Under the pieces are notes generated by a model. That model worked only from the letters and a program-made list of their open reading frames with translations, was not told the origin of the DNA and made no database searches. This document shows positions 1-9,517 of a stretch of DNA of 21,089 bases, in pieces. Source of the stretch: a virus. The stretch is from the IMG/VR virus record IMGVR_UViG_3300042465_002841, positions 1 through 21,089 of that record; one strand, given 5' to 3'. Position 1 is the first letter of the stretch; every line of letters begins with the position of its first letter. A program made the position numbers and the translations under genes.

Positions 1-142
1 CAGTTACACCGGTTGATGCGATTTGTTGACCTGCAGGTAAAACTGAGTTTAATATTTGTACAATTTGATTTGAATCAATCGTACCAGTATTAGCCAATGC
101 TCTTATCTGGTCGGTTATATTTGGGTCGTTTATTAGTGCCAT
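1..142 (-). CDS. Start of a phage gene truncated by the left edge
   Basis: An ATG at 142-140 opens a frame with no stop through the left edge, giving 47 residues that begin MALINDPNITDQIRALANTG. The stretch looks helical and polar and I recognise no domain. It follows the 208-residue virion protein after a 20-base gap, on the same strand and with the same A/T-rich leader lacking a Shine-Dalgarno sequence, so it is most likely another tail or virion gene of the same transcript. The C-terminal part lies outside the window, so no function is offered. The start is supported by its close spacing to the upstream stop codon and by uninterrupted phage-like coding sequence. Confidence 0.7.
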   Translation of the reverse strand, partial: MALINDPNITDQIRALANTGTIDSNQIVQILNSVLPAGQQIASTGVT

Positions 143-162
143 TTTATATTTCTATTTTATTT

Positions 163-789
163 TTATGCGGTTGCTTTGTATGTTACGATTACAGGAATAG
201 TTTGAGAACCTCCAGTTTCATTACCAAATACAGTTATTGTAGTAGATACATCAATTGTTAAGTTTGGATTTGGAGTGAATCTAAATTCTAAACCAGTAAC
301 AACTTGTGCCGTTGTTGTAATTTCATCACCTAAGAATAATGTAGTACCAGTACCACTTGCTCCTCTAGTTACAGTTACTGTACCAGCTCTTTGGTCTGCT
401 AATACCATTGTGTATCCAGCATTTTGATTTCCAGCAGGAGATGTTGTTGGAGATAATCCTACACCACCTTCATATTGATTAACACTAATAGAAGGTACAC
501 CCAATCTTACAGTTGGAATTTGAGTAGTTCCTTTTGGAAGGGTAACTAATTTATATCTTAATACTTGTGTTTCATCAGGACTAGCTTCCGTAATAGGAAT
601 AGCTCTAATTGCTGAATCGTAGTATGCAGAACCTTTTGGATGTGCTGGTTCGTAAAGCGTATAATCAATTTCATCATCACCCAAAGCGAACTTTGTAATG
701 TTTAATGATTGACCGGATGCTAATTTTTGTCTTCCTTTTTTGGTAAGAATTGCATCAACTGTAATTTCCGAGTTATCTAAGTATGCCAT
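163..789 (-). CDS. Conserved phage virion/tail structural protein (208 aa)
   Basis: The protein begins MAYLDNSEITVDAILTKKGR and continues with a KFALGDDEIDYTLY stretch (about residues 33-46). From memory, this N-terminal pattern (LDNS, then a hydrophobic xDA(I/V)LTxxGR, then FALGDDEIDY) recurs in structural proteins of marine and freshwater T4-like phages. The remainder is rich in Thr, Gly and Val and looks like beta-sandwich sequence, including a GTVTVTRGASGTGTTLFLGD stretch. It is the first gene after a 54-base gap that carries a candidate promoter motif, and the 1755-residue tail protein lies upstream. A role as a tail or tail-appendage component is inferred from family pattern and neighbourhood. 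No catalytic motif is visible, and the exact position in the virion is unknown. Confidence 0.75.
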   Translation of the reverse strand: MAYLDNSEITVDAILTKKGRQKLASGQSLNITKFALGDDEIDYTLYEPAHPKGSAYYDSAIRAIPITEASPDETQVLRYKLVTLPKGTTQIPTVRLGVPSISVNQYEGGVGLSPTTSPAGNQNAGYTMVLADQRAGTVTVTRGASGTGTTLFLGDEITTTAQVVTGLEFRFTPNPNLTIDVSTTITVFGNETGGSQTIPVIVTYKATA

Positions 790-808
790 TTGATATTGTT
801 TTTTATCT

Positions 809-824
809 ATATTCTATAAATATA
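809..824 (-). promoter_or_regulatory. Candidate phage promoter, copy 1 (ATATTTATA motif)
   Basis: The gap before the 208-aa gene contains TATAAATATA on the + strand at 815-824, read as TATATTTATA on the coding strand, 25 bases upstream of the ATG. The same 9-mer is found in all four wide gaps of the window. The downstream extension here (GAATATAG) matches the other three copies less well (they have N-ACATA). No -35-like element is obvious, as in T4 late promoters, whose single element is TATAAATA. The orientation is the opposite of T4's, so the promoter role is inferred from position and recurrence. Confidence 0.45.
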
Positions 825-843
825 ACTAATTTTTATTTTTCAA

Positions 844-3800
844 TTAATCTACCTCAAGTATTGGTTCACCACTACCTCTACCAGTTTTAGCAACTCTAAG
901 AATATTAGGATTAGTAGTAAATATTTCAACTGGGTCTAGTCCATCAGGTGTGGTTGTTGAATTTTGAACAGAACCTTTCCAAAATGAACGTTTCATACCT
1001 TCACCTAAATTATTTTTATATATATAATGTGTAGGAAAATATCCTTTAAGTGGTGTTATTTCTACCAAATCTCCACTTGCGCTTGGGAAAAATGGAACTC
1101 CATATGAACCAGTACTAAATGGCAATATTCCAACTTTATATCTATATTTTGTAACAGCTATCTTTTCGTACTTAACTTGTCCATATGGTGTTGCTGGATA
1201 TCCTTCTGTTTGTGTATTTATTTTTTGAGTATATTGCTGTTTTATTAAAAATATATTTTTTCTACTGCCTGTTTCTTGATAGTTACCGAATAAAGGGTCA
1301 TAACTTCTAACTAAACCAGTACCATTAGTAGCATATAAACCATAACCAGCATTAGCAAGAGAATCTCTATCCATACCCACTTCAGTAAACGTAAATGAAT
1401 CAGCTTCACCAGAAAAACTTGCACCAGTTGGACATTGTATTTCCATATCGTAAAATGGTGCACTACCTTCTAATAAAACTCCATCATTTGCGTCAATATT
1501 ACTATTGTAAGATGGATTAGTTGCTTCTAATTGTATAACATCGTTTGCATCTACTATACCCGTATTATTACTAACATCTCCAAATAGATTTGTTATTTCT
1601 GATGCATCTAATATAGCATCTTTTGGTATAGATTCCGCATCCAATAGTACATCTCTATTTGTATCAATAAATGTTTCAAAATCATTTCTCAATGAGTTTG
1701 GTTTATCCCAACGAGTTTTATTTCTTTCTAAATAATGTGGTTCAATTAATAATCCTTTAGATATGTTTGTTCTAACAGGAGCTAAATCAGAAAGTACTTC
1801 AAATAATGATTTGTCTATATATCTTATTAATCTAATATATTCGTAGATATCTCTATTATCTAATCTTTCAAAATAATAATGTCTTAATATATCTAATTGT
1901 TTATAGTTGCTCTTATATTCATCGCCAAAATCTCCAATGTAGTTATCAATATTAAAATCACCAAATGCTTTTAAGATATCCATATTCAACTCCTTGATTG
2001 GAGAGAAAAATAATCCTAAACGATTTGAATCTATTGGAGCTCTATCAAATGATTTTTGAGTTGCTCTAGTTTTGTAAGAAAGGTCACCTATTAAAGTTTG
2101 CTCCTCAAAACGAATTTTATTAGAAACATTAAATCCTAAAGATGGAACATTTGCTGTTACAGTTCTATCATATGGAATATAGTTATATGGATATGCTGGA
2201 ATTGAAGGGAAATTACTAGCCGTTGCAAATCCAGTATCACCAACATAAGATGTATCTATTGAAACGTTTTTAATATATGGGTCTAATACTCTATCTTTAG
2301 GATATTCAAAATCCAAACGGAATACTAAATCTTTTGTTGATGAATCAAAATCGTTACCATTAATTGCATCTGGAAATAATGTGTGGTTTTCAAATTTACT
2401 TCTTTGTAATGGAACGGTCCATAATCTGAATTCATCTAAATTACCAGAATACCCATTGCTACCAACCTCAATATAATTACCACTTTCCCATTGCGTATCA
2501 TCCGTTAATATAGACATACTAACAAATGTAGTTTGTCTAGTACCATTTGAAGTACCTAACCAAACTTCATACAAAGATGTTGCACCACCATAATTATATC
2601 TATTTATTGCTACATTTGAATAATTTTCAAGTGATATTGGAAATCCTAAACTTCCTGTTTTTAAATCAGGACCATAAGCATATGGATAATTACTAGCCGT
2701 ATCAAAGTAATATGTTGAAACAGATGCACTTATAAATGGTTCTAAAATATAAGTACTTGTTGATATATCACCACCAAAGTTTAATTCTAATGTTGCAAAA
2801 GAACCAGTAGTTTGTAATAAATCTAAATTCCATTGACTTGATGATATTAATCTTTGTGGCGTTGATGTAATTGATGCTGGTAATATTCTAAACTCAATAC
2901 AATTAGGATAATCTCCAGTTTTTGTTTGTTTCCAAGGAACCCTTACAGATGAATTATTATCTAATACAATTGCTGCGGTTCTATCATCGAATGTAAATTT
3001 ACTAACCCCACCTCTAGTTGGATCTTGAGGTCCACCAAATTCCATTATTGTCAACATAGATTGAGGTACACCATAACAAGCCATTACAGCTTTAAGTGCC
3101 CTAGAAGTACCTTTATGCTTTAATAGGTATGGTAAGTTATTTAAAATTCTTCTCCATACTTCATAGTTTGCATCTTGTAAGCTTCTTCCATATTTTTGAT
3201 ATCCATCTTGAGTTGTACCAAACATATATTCCCAAAGTAATTGAGAATTAAATGCTCTTTTTTCAGTCCAACCCATTGAGTTTAGCATAGAACTAACCAA
3301 CGAATCAGGCACTCCTAATTCTTCTTTATGTTCTACGTTTTTAGCTTTTTTTATTCCATTTATATAAACCCATAAAATATCAAAATGTTGCCCAATCATA
3401 TCTAAGAATAGAATAAAATCGGCGTTATCATAATCTTCAGTTATATATTCAGGAAGATTATTACGCATTGCATATGAATTATATTTATCAAATTCTTCCG
3501 AATCAGCCAATGCAGTATCATACCAACTAACAACCAATGGATTTGTTATAGGTCTTAACACTCTATAAGTTAATGATGTTGTTGAGTTAAAATAATCTAC
3601 TTTTGGGTATGCTAAATCATTTTCTGATTTAAATAAGAATTTTTCATATCCATCAAATGTTTTTATTAAATTACTTATTTTTTCAGCAACAGAGTTAGCT
3701 TGAATCAATGCATATGGTGCAGGAATTACTTGTGGTACTTCGTATTGTAATTGTAAAATTGGGTCTATTTGTTCACCAATTAAAATCTCATCACCTTGAA

Positions 3801-6111
3801 TTTCAGGAGTACCATCGCCACCAGTATCTTCAGTTAATAAATAACCAATTGGAAATGTTGTTTGTGTTAAACTTAAATATTTTGCTTGATATTCTTGTAA
3901 AATGTTTATTTTATAATAAAAGTTTTTTAATCGTTCAGCGGCTGAACCAAAATGTACAAATTGGTTAAATGTATAGGAAGAACCATTAACATATTGAATA
4001 TTTAACTTTTCGGTATCAATATTATTTTGTGATGTTATTTTATTTAAGATATCATTTGATGTAGTAGAACCACTTGCTATCAAATCATCAAATATCTTAA
4101 AAGAAGTTCCATTATCAGGCTCTAATAAAAAATTAGGTCCTTTTAGTGGTGCACAATAGCTTGTATCAACTCCACTAATTGTTATTGTTTCAACTATTGG
4201 GTCAGCTTGTAATTTAGAAATCCAAACTTGCTGATTTGGTTGTACAGTTGTTTCTAATGGCTCATATAATTTTAATATAAGTGAATCATTATCGCCAGTC
4301 CAAGTTGTAATTACTTTATTATCACCATTACCAATATGCAATAAGTGAGTTAAGTATTTTGAAGTTTCATCTGCAAAAATAGTTTTATCAAATTGTGCAA
4401 TAAATCCTTCCGCAATTCTACTAATAGCAACTTCTCTAGGAATTGTTAAATCACCTTTATCAAATTGAATTGTAATTAATTCTTGCTTACCAGTTACAGT
4501 CTGTCTTCCACTTATATTATATGGAATTAAAATTAATTGTAAATTAATTATATCTTGGTCTTCCGAAACGTTAGTTCCGGCATTTATTAATAATTGCTTA
4601 AAATTAAATGTATGTGTACCATTTTTTGGTAATTGTGTAAAATTAGAATTAGTACTACCAACGTACATTCTAACATAATCAGCATCAACAGAATCAAATG
4701 ATATTTTAAAATCAACATCAGTACCTACATAATCAGGTCCTCTTAATACAGAAGGATATTGTATATTTCTAATATCAGGAACACCAACCCATATATCATC
4801 CACAGCTACCAATGCTGTTTCTATAACATCGCCATCTCCATCAGCATTATTTGGAACTAATTTTATTGTGTATTTTCCAATTACATCAAATGTTTTTGAT
4901 GGTATTATTATTATGGCACTTTGACCACTAACATTAAATTCATATGTTTTATCCTTTACATATGCAGTTACTTTTGTAGTATTTCCAAAAAGATTCAATC
5001 CAATTGGAACTGCTGCATCTGAATTAATATTATATTGTGTAAAGTCTTGAGATACTAATTGCGCTGGATTTGTAAATGTTATTATAGGAACTGTAGCTTG
5101 GATTATAGCAAAGTTTTCACTAGTAATACTAATATTTAAATTTCTATCAAAATTTACAAGTGTAGATATACTTTCTAAAGCAGAAGTTGCTTCTAATGTT
5201 TGTGTTTTTATACCTTCACCACTAATTACTATTTTAGTAATTCTATATGAATTTATATTAGATGTTTGTATTGAATATGATAGTTCAGAATCTGCACTAT
5301 CTTCAATTTCACTAACTCCATTGGTCAAATTAAATGATTCAACTCCAGCTAATTCTTTTTTATTTTTTATAAAAGTAACAGAATTATTTGGTCCATCTAT
5401 TGCTACATTTAATTTAATTTTTGGAACAAGTGGGTCTGTTGGATTTTGTATTACTTCATTTTGAGCTAATGTAAAATCAATAGATTTATCTTGCGAATCT
5501 ACATCATAATTATAACTTGTTTCAAGTACATCTCCTACAAATTTTCTTATTCTAAATGTATATGCCGGTGTTGTTGAGTAAACACTTTTATAAGTTTCAG
5601 GATCGTATGTATATAAATTATTAGTATCATTTGTATAGTTTGGAAGACCCCTAGTACTATATGCTACTAAACTATCATATGGATTTATATCTAAAGCTAT
5701 ATATGGTACATAATATTTTGGATTTTGTACAATATCTATTATAAATTTTTCACCTGATGAATATCCTTCTTTTTGTACAGTAATGTTTTTAGGACCGTTG
5801 GTTAATAAATCACTCAAAGATACTGAAAGTCCGTAGCTTGTAGTTTGATATAATGGTAAATCGTTTACATAAATACTTGCTTCTGTATTTGATTTAATGT
5901 AAAGTATATTTTTATTATCAGTATTAGCTACATTTGGCGTATCTACAATTGGTATAAATCCGGCAGTACTTCCTCCACCGCCACCATATGAAATACCAAC
6001 GCCAGAGCCACCACCTATACCAATGCCCGATTGATTATCGAGATTGTTTAGCTGTTGAGATTCACTTACACCAAACCCATTATCAAAAGCGTTTTCGTCT
6101 ACTGCTTTCAT
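844..6111 (-). CDS. Giant multidomain tail/baseplate structural protein (1755 aa)
   Basis: The protein starts with a Gly-rich segment (about residues 27-50). A PEGA-like module follows (about 68-130: short strands, a bulky aromatic patch, then NITVQKEGYSSG). Next comes a long run of beta-rich Ig-like sequence to about residue 560. A helical segment around residues 900-1010 contains NNLPYLLKHKGTSRALKAVM and a following CYGVP, a pattern I recognise from large tail proteins of Bacteroidetes and marine phages. It vaguely resembles tail-protein-I-type helical regions. Residues about 1070-1265 look like a LamG/concanavalin-like jelly roll (opening IEFRILPAS, closing GNLDEFRLWTVPL, then LVFRLDFEY). 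Residues about 1500-1545 hold repeated (L/I/V)DA(N/S/E) units. The C-terminus TGRGSGEPILEVD is also a recurrent phage ending. It is the last gene of the baseplate block, so I infer a baseplate-wedge or peripheral tail role with possible glycan binding. There is no direct evidence of enzymatic activity. Confidence 0.75.
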   Translation of the reverse strand: MKAVDENAFDNGFGVSESQQLNNLDNQSGIGIGGGSGVGISYGGGGGSTAGFIPIVDTPNVANTDNKNILYIKSNTEASIYVNDLPLYQTTSYGLSVSLSDLLTNGPKNITVQKEGYSSGEKFIIDIVQNPKYYVPYIALDINPYDSLVAYSTRGLPNYTNDTNNLYTYDPETYKSVYSTTPAYTFRIRKFVGDVLETSYNYDVDSQDKSIDFTLAQNEVIQNPTDPLVPKIKLNVAIDGPNNSVTFIKNKKELAGVESFNLTNGVSEIEDSADSELSYSIQTSNINSYRITKIVISGEGIKTQTLEATSALESISTLVNFDRNLNISITSENFAIIQATVPIITFTNPAQLVSQDFTQYNINSDAAVPIGLNLFGNTTKVTAYVKDKTYEFNVSGQSAIIIIPSKTFDVIGKYTIKLVPNNADGDGDVIETALVAVDDIWVGVPDIRNIQYPSVLRGPDYVGTDVDFKISFDSVDADYVRMYVGSTNSNFTQLPKNGTHTFNFKQLLINAGTNVSEDQDIINLQLILIPYNISGRQTVTGKQELITIQFDKGDLTIPREVAISRIAEGFIAQFDKTIFADETSKYLTHLLHIGNGDNKVITTWTGDNDSLILKLYEPLETTVQPNQQVWISKLQADPIVETITISGVDTSYCAPLKGPNFLLEPDNGTSFKIFDDLIASGSTTSNDILNKITSQNNIDTEKLNIQYVNGSSYTFNQFVHFGSAAERLKNFYYKINILQEYQAKYLSLTQTTFPIGYLLTEDTGGDGTPEIQGDEILIGEQIDPILQLQYEVPQVIPAPYALIQANSVAEKISNLIKTFDGYEKFLFKSENDLAYPKVDYFNSTTSLTYRVLRPITNPLVVSWYDTALADSEEFDKYNSYAMRNNLPEYITEDYDNADFILFLDMIGQHFDILWVYINGIKKAKNVEHKEELGVPDSLVSSMLNSMGWTEKRAFNSQLLWEYMFGTTQDGYQKYGRSLQDANYEVWRRILNNLPYLLKHKGTSRALKAVMACYGVPQSMLTIMEFGGPQDPTRGGVSKFTFDDRTAAIVLDNNSSVRVPWKQTKTGDYPNCIEFRILPASITSTPQRLISSSQWNLDLLQTTGSFATLELNFGGDISTSTYILEPFISASVSTYYFDTASNYPYAYGPDLKTGSLGFPISLENYSNVAINRYNYGGATSLYEVWLGTSNGTRQTTFVSMSILTDDTQWESGNYIEVGSNGYSGNLDEFRLWTVPLQRSKFENHTLFPDAINGNDFDSSTKDLVFRLDFEYPKDRVLDPYIKNVSIDTSYVGDTGFATASNFPSIPAYPYNYIPYDRTVTANVPSLGFNVSNKIRFEEQTLIGDLSYKTRATQKSFDRAPIDSNRLGLFFSPIKELNMDILKAFGDFNIDNYIGDFGDEYKSNYKQLDILRHYYFERLDNRDIYEYIRLIRYIDKSLFEVLSDLAPVRTNISKGLLIEPHYLERNKTRWDKPNSLRNDFETFIDTNRDVLLDAESIPKDAILDASEITNLFGDVSNNTGIVDANDVIQLEATNPSYNSNIDANDGVLLEGSAPFYDMEIQCPTGASFSGEADSFTFTEVGMDRDSLANAGYGLYATNGTGLVRSYDPLFGNYQETGSRKNIFLIKQQYTQKINTQTEGYPATPYGQVKYEKIAVTKYRYKVGILPFSTGSYGVPFFPSASGDLVEITPLKGYFPTHYIYKNNLGEGMKRSFWKGSVQNSTTTPDGLDPVEIFTTNPNILRVAKTGRGSGEPILEVD

Positions 6112-6126
6112 TTATTAATTTTTATA

Positions 6127-7383
6127 TTATGTATATTCAATTCGTTCTCTACCCATACCACCATCTGCCAAATTCTGTCTATCCAATGTATCATATTCTT
6201 GGTAGATGCTGCCGCCTCCACCGCCTCCACCGCCACTTGGTGGTGATGGTTGTTCATATGGTGGTTCATCGATAGGGGTCACTATTATTGGTTCAGGTTC
6301 TACTGGTAACACTTTTATAACATCAGGTGGTGGAGGTGGGGGTATTTGCTTTTTAATTTCTTCCTCCAACTTTAATTCCTTAGCTGTTAGTATTGGTTTT
6401 ATTATTTCTGCTTTTTTAATTACAGGACTACTTGTATCTATTGTATTGTTTGAATCAATTCTTTGTAATACTTTACCAACAATATCAATACTATCATCCA
6501 TCCCAGCATCATAAGTAGCTTCTTTTTTAACATCAGGCTTTGATAGATAAAAATCAATACACATAATCAATATCCTCTTACAAATACTTTCTATTTGATT
6601 TACTGATAATTCTATTACAGGTCTTTCAGTTTTTGGTTTACCATATTTAACATCCCTAATATCAGATATTCTATTTGTAAATTCATAAAAAGATGCTTCA
6701 ACAAATTTTTCAAATACTTTAGTTGAAAGTGTATCAAAATCTTTTATTTTAAATTCCGAAACCATTTTATCTAACCACTTAGTTGAATACTTTGATTTTA
6801 AAAAATTATCAATTACCGTTGGATTTACTTTTTCAATAAAATTAAATGCTAAATTTATAGTATCATCTCTGAATTCACCATTATTTATAAATAAATCAAA
6901 TCGTTTTTTAAGTTCTGGATTTAGTTGTAATCCTTTTTTTAATGGTAATAATCTAACCTCTGTACGTGATGGTGATATTTCTGCTATCCACAAACTATCT
7001 GCTGCAGCTTCGCTACCTACTCTTTTGTTAAGTAATGTTATTTGTGTTTTAAATATACCATTATCATATCCAGCTTCTCTTAAAAGTCTTTCAACATCTA
7101 TAAAATATTCAGTTGGAAATTGATTTTTTTTAAGTACAGTTCCCTCAGCTATTAAAAAATAATCTTTAATGTTTGCAGTTGTCAATGGAACATATCTAAC
7201 CAAGTCATCATTTATTTGTGGTAATTGGTTATCGTTTAAATCATATACAATAAACTCAATAGCATCCTTTTCACCAAATCCAAAGAAGGACTCAAGGTTA
7301 CCTTCTTCAAATATTTTTCTATCGTTTGAAGATATTCTATACCCATGATTATTTAATATTTCCTTAAATGTTTTTATTGCCAT
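6127..7383 (-). CDS. Conserved baseplate/neck-type phage structural protein with Pro/Gly-rich tail (418 aa)
   Basis: Residues about 30-180 contain IEFIVYDLNDNQLP, YVPLTTANIKDYFLIAEGT, FPTEYFIDVERLLREAGYDN and ISPSRTEVRLLPLKKG. I recognise this series from a structural protein conserved across uncultured marine and freshwater T4-like phages, where it lies next to baseplate genes. The middle (about 180-330) is helical and Lys-rich. The C-terminal 70 residues are low-complexity: a run of six prolines near residue 350, several further P-x-P segments, then eight consecutive glycines near residue 388. The start overlaps the end of the upstream gene by 10 bases, which suggests translational coupling. 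No enzymatic motif is visible. Virion localisation is inferred from family and neighbours, and the disordered tail may be an assembly or docking segment. Confidence 0.7.
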   Translation of the reverse strand: MAIKTFKEILNNHGYRISSNDRKIFEEGNLESFFGFGEKDAIEFIVYDLNDNQLPQINDDLVRYVPLTTANIKDYFLIAEGTVLKKNQFPTEYFIDVERLLREAGYDNGIFKTQITLLNKRVGSEAAADSLWIAEISPSRTEVRLLPLKKGLQLNPELKKRFDLFINNGEFRDDTINLAFNFIEKVNPTVIDNFLKSKYSTKWLDKMVSEFKIKDFDTLSTKVFEKFVEASFYEFTNRISDIRDVKYGKPKTERPVIELSVNQIESICKRILIMCIDFYLSKPDVKKEATYDAGMDDSIDIVGKVLQRIDSNNTIDTSSPVIKKAEIIKPILTAKELKLEEEIKKQIPPPPPPDVIKVLPVEPEPIIVTPIDEPPYEQPSPPSGGGGGGGGSIYQEYDTLDRQNLADGGMGRERIEYT

Positions 7384-8429
7384 GACAACTTGTTTCTTTT
7401 ACTCATTTGCTTATCATATACATAGTAACAATATTGTTTTCCTACATTATGAATAAGTTTACCTATCCAATTATCTTTTGGTAATGTACCCACTTCATAA
7501 GCCATATGCTCAGTCCAAGGTTTTACCATCATATAAATCCACTTAGTATTTTGTGGTTTAGCTTTCATATACTTAACTACATTTCTAGCCCACATCATAT
7601 ATCCTAATACCAAACGAGGGTCTTTCTCATACATCATCTCACCATAAATTTCATCGGCGTTCCAAATGTGTTGAGGTAAGTAACCCTGATTGTATAATTC
7701 GTTACAAATGATTTTCTTTTTCTTAGTAGTTGCATTTGTAAGTTGTTGGTTAGCTGCAATCAATTGTGTTTGGTTAGTATTCAATTGAGTGTTTATCTGA
7801 TTTATTGTTTGATTAAGATTTACTATCTGCGCTTGTGCTGATGTAAGTTGTTCTCCCAATAATGCGTTCTCTTGTAATAAAGAAGTATTTCTTGCACTTA
7901 ATGAAACTCTTTGAATAGATTCTGCAGTTGCTTTTTGTATTGAGTTTTGTAAACTACCAATACTACTTTCTATCTTTGAATTTGCTTGTTGTGTTTGGTT
8001 TTGAGATACAGCTAATAGTAAATCTCTAGAATCAATCTCCACTGCAAGACTTTGGGTTACTATTTCTAATTCTTTAACCTTAGATGCTAAATCAAGAGTA
8101 ACATTATTTAATCTTTCAACTTGTAATGTCAAATCTGCTATTAATTGATTAGCTTGATTATAAGATGTAAGTAATATTGTTGGTGGTAAATCCGGTGCTT
8201 CCACTGGTATTAATTCCACAATATTAGTATCTATTGATTTTATAACTTCAACCTCATTATATTTTGGTTTTGTTAATTTACCAGAAACTATACCATCAGT
8301 CGCAACAGATCCACTAAATACATGAACACCAAAATCATTTTTAGTTTTGATTGCCAATGAACCACTAACTAAAAGTTCTGATATTTTATCTTCATTTCGT
8401 AAACCTGTCTTTATTAATCTTTTTATCAT
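7374..8429 (-). CDS. Coiled-coil tail protein with conserved C-terminal domain (351 aa)
   Basis: Three parts are visible. The N-terminal ~90 residues are beta-like, with SGSLAIKTKNDFGVHVFSGS resembling a small shaft or collar segment. Residues about 95-235 form a long Gln/Asn/Leu-rich heptad region without prolines, typical of a trimeric or dimeric coiled coil. After a KKKK stretch at about 238 comes a compact C-terminal domain rich in Tyr, Trp and Met (starting ICNELYNQGYLP and ending near QYCYYVYDKQ). From memory, this domain recurs at the C-terminus of phage proteins, often as CTELYRQ-type sequences followed by a KPW segment. It is coupled to its neighbours by 2-base spacing on one side and a 10-base overlap on the other. 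A fibrous baseplate or short tail-fibre role is inferred, and I assign no enzymatic role. Confidence 0.65.
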   Translation of the reverse strand: MIKRLIKTGLRNEDKISELLVSGSLAIKTKNDFGVHVFSGSVATDGIVSGKLTKPKYNEVEVIKSIDTNIVELIPVEAPDLPPTILLTSYNQANQLIADLTLQVERLNNVTLDLASKVKELEIVTQSLAVEIDSRDLLLAVSQNQTQQANSKIESSIGSLQNSIQKATAESIQRVSLSARNTSLLQENALLGEQLTSAQAQIVNLNQTINQINTQLNTNQTQLIAANQQLTNATTKKKKIICNELYNQGYLPQHIWNADEIYGEMMYEKDPRLVLGYMMWARNVVKYMKAKPQNTKWIYMMVKPWTEHMAYEVGTLPKDNWIGKLIHNVGKQYCYYVYDKQMSKRNKLSWQ

Positions 8430-8431
8430 TT

Positions 8432-9517
8432 CTAGTTCTTTGCTATACTAAATGTTATATTATCATCAAAATATTGAGAGCCACCATTTTGTTCAACCAT
8501 AAATTCTATTTTATAAACCCTATCAGCTTCCCAATTCGATAGATTAAGTTTTATATAGTTTCCATCAGAATCACAACTTATTTTAGAATAGTTGCCAAAC
8601 GGAATTATAATATCATTAGATGAAAAATCTCTTATTTGATAATATGTAGTTTGTGGTAAATACTTTTGAGTATTATATGAAAATTGATTAGAGAAAGTTT
8701 TTAATGGATATAATTCTCTACCAAATATTCTTATTTTAGCAATACTATTTAGTTTATATTCTTTCTTTAAATTATTAATACCAATTTTAATATCTTCTGC
8801 AGTTAATGCCGTCAATGAACCAGTTACATATAATTGGTCATCCCAACCTATTCTAATCTTTGGTTGATATATCGTATGAGTCTCTTTACTAAAAAATTTA
8901 ATTACACCATAATCTTCTGTATTGGATTCTACTTCGGTTGGATATTTTAAAATAAATCCATCATTTGGTCTTACAATACCATTTACAGAACCAGTCATCC
9001 AAATTTGTAACATAGATTTTACATCCATATTAATATCAGAAGTTTGATAATTAAATGATTGAGAAGCTGCGTATTGTGTCCACCAAGTTCCACCTACTCC
9101 ATTGTTTATACTAGCGGTTGTATTTGGTGCAAAGTTATTTTGTAACCATTCTAAGTTAGTATCACCTTCTCTATAATTCCATGTTACACCTTGTGTTGAT
9201 ATGTTATCAAAACGAGTACCAATACCCATTTGCCAACTACCAGATAATGCATTTGCATATATTGTATATTCTAATGGAATTTCATTTGTTTGAGTTTCTC
9301 TTAAAATTAAATTTGCATCATTAAATCCAATACTACTATCTACGATTGATTTAGATATATAACCCAAATCAAATTTAATTAAAGTATGAGATACATCCTT
9401 TATGTTACCATAATATATTTTACTTATTTCTAAGATTTCATCAAGCCCAGTATTTTGATTGGGTTGTTGAAGATAAAGCGTTGCATCTTTTGATGCTGTT
9501 AAAAAGTAGTATCCCAT
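8432..9517 (-). CDS. Baseplate-associated protein with DNRLRE-like N-terminal domain (361 aa)
   Basis: Residues about 5-55 (ASKDATLYLQQPNQNTG, then VSHTLIKFDL) follow the pattern of DNRLRE (disaggregatase-related) beta-sandwich domains: an initial KDA(T/Y) strand, an N-x-G loop, and a closing (L/I)xxFDL strand. The rest (to residue 361) stays beta-rich and aromatic, with no Cys-based or catalytic motif. The gene begins in a TAATG overlap with the gp6-like gene, so the two are translationally coupled. In T4 the genes after gp6 encode the wedge proteins gp7 and gp8. By position this protein could occupy such a wedge or peripheral baseplate place, but I see no sequence resemblance to gp7 or gp8 themselves. 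Carbohydrate binding is a possibility from the domain family, not a demonstrated property. Confidence 0.6.
   Translation of the reverse strand: MGYYFLTASKDATLYLQQPNQNTGLDEILEISKIYYGNIKDVSHTLIKFDLGYISKSIVDSSIGFNDANLILRETQTNEIPLEYTIYANALSGSWQMGIGTRFDNISTQGVTWNYREGDTNLEWLQNNFAPNTTASINNGVGGTWWTQYAASQSFNYQTSDINMDVKSMLQIWMTGSVNGIVRPNDGFILKYPTEVESNTEDYGVIKFFSKETHTIYQPKIRIGWDDQLYVTGSLTALTAEDIKIGINNLKKEYKLNSIAKIRIFGRELYPLKTFSNQFSYNTQKYLPQTTYYQIRDFSSNDIIIPFGNYSKISCDSDGNYIKLNLSNWEADRVYKIEFMVEQNGGSQYFDDNITFSIAKN

Noticed and set aside
3708-3968. Plus-strand open frame inside the giant tail protein
   Set aside because: It lies fully inside a convincing minus-strand gene, has no family resemblance, and no other plus-strand gene exists in the window. 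The same applies to the plus-strand frames near 6000-6500, 9536, 13323, 15241, 17059, 18087, 19112 and 20271.
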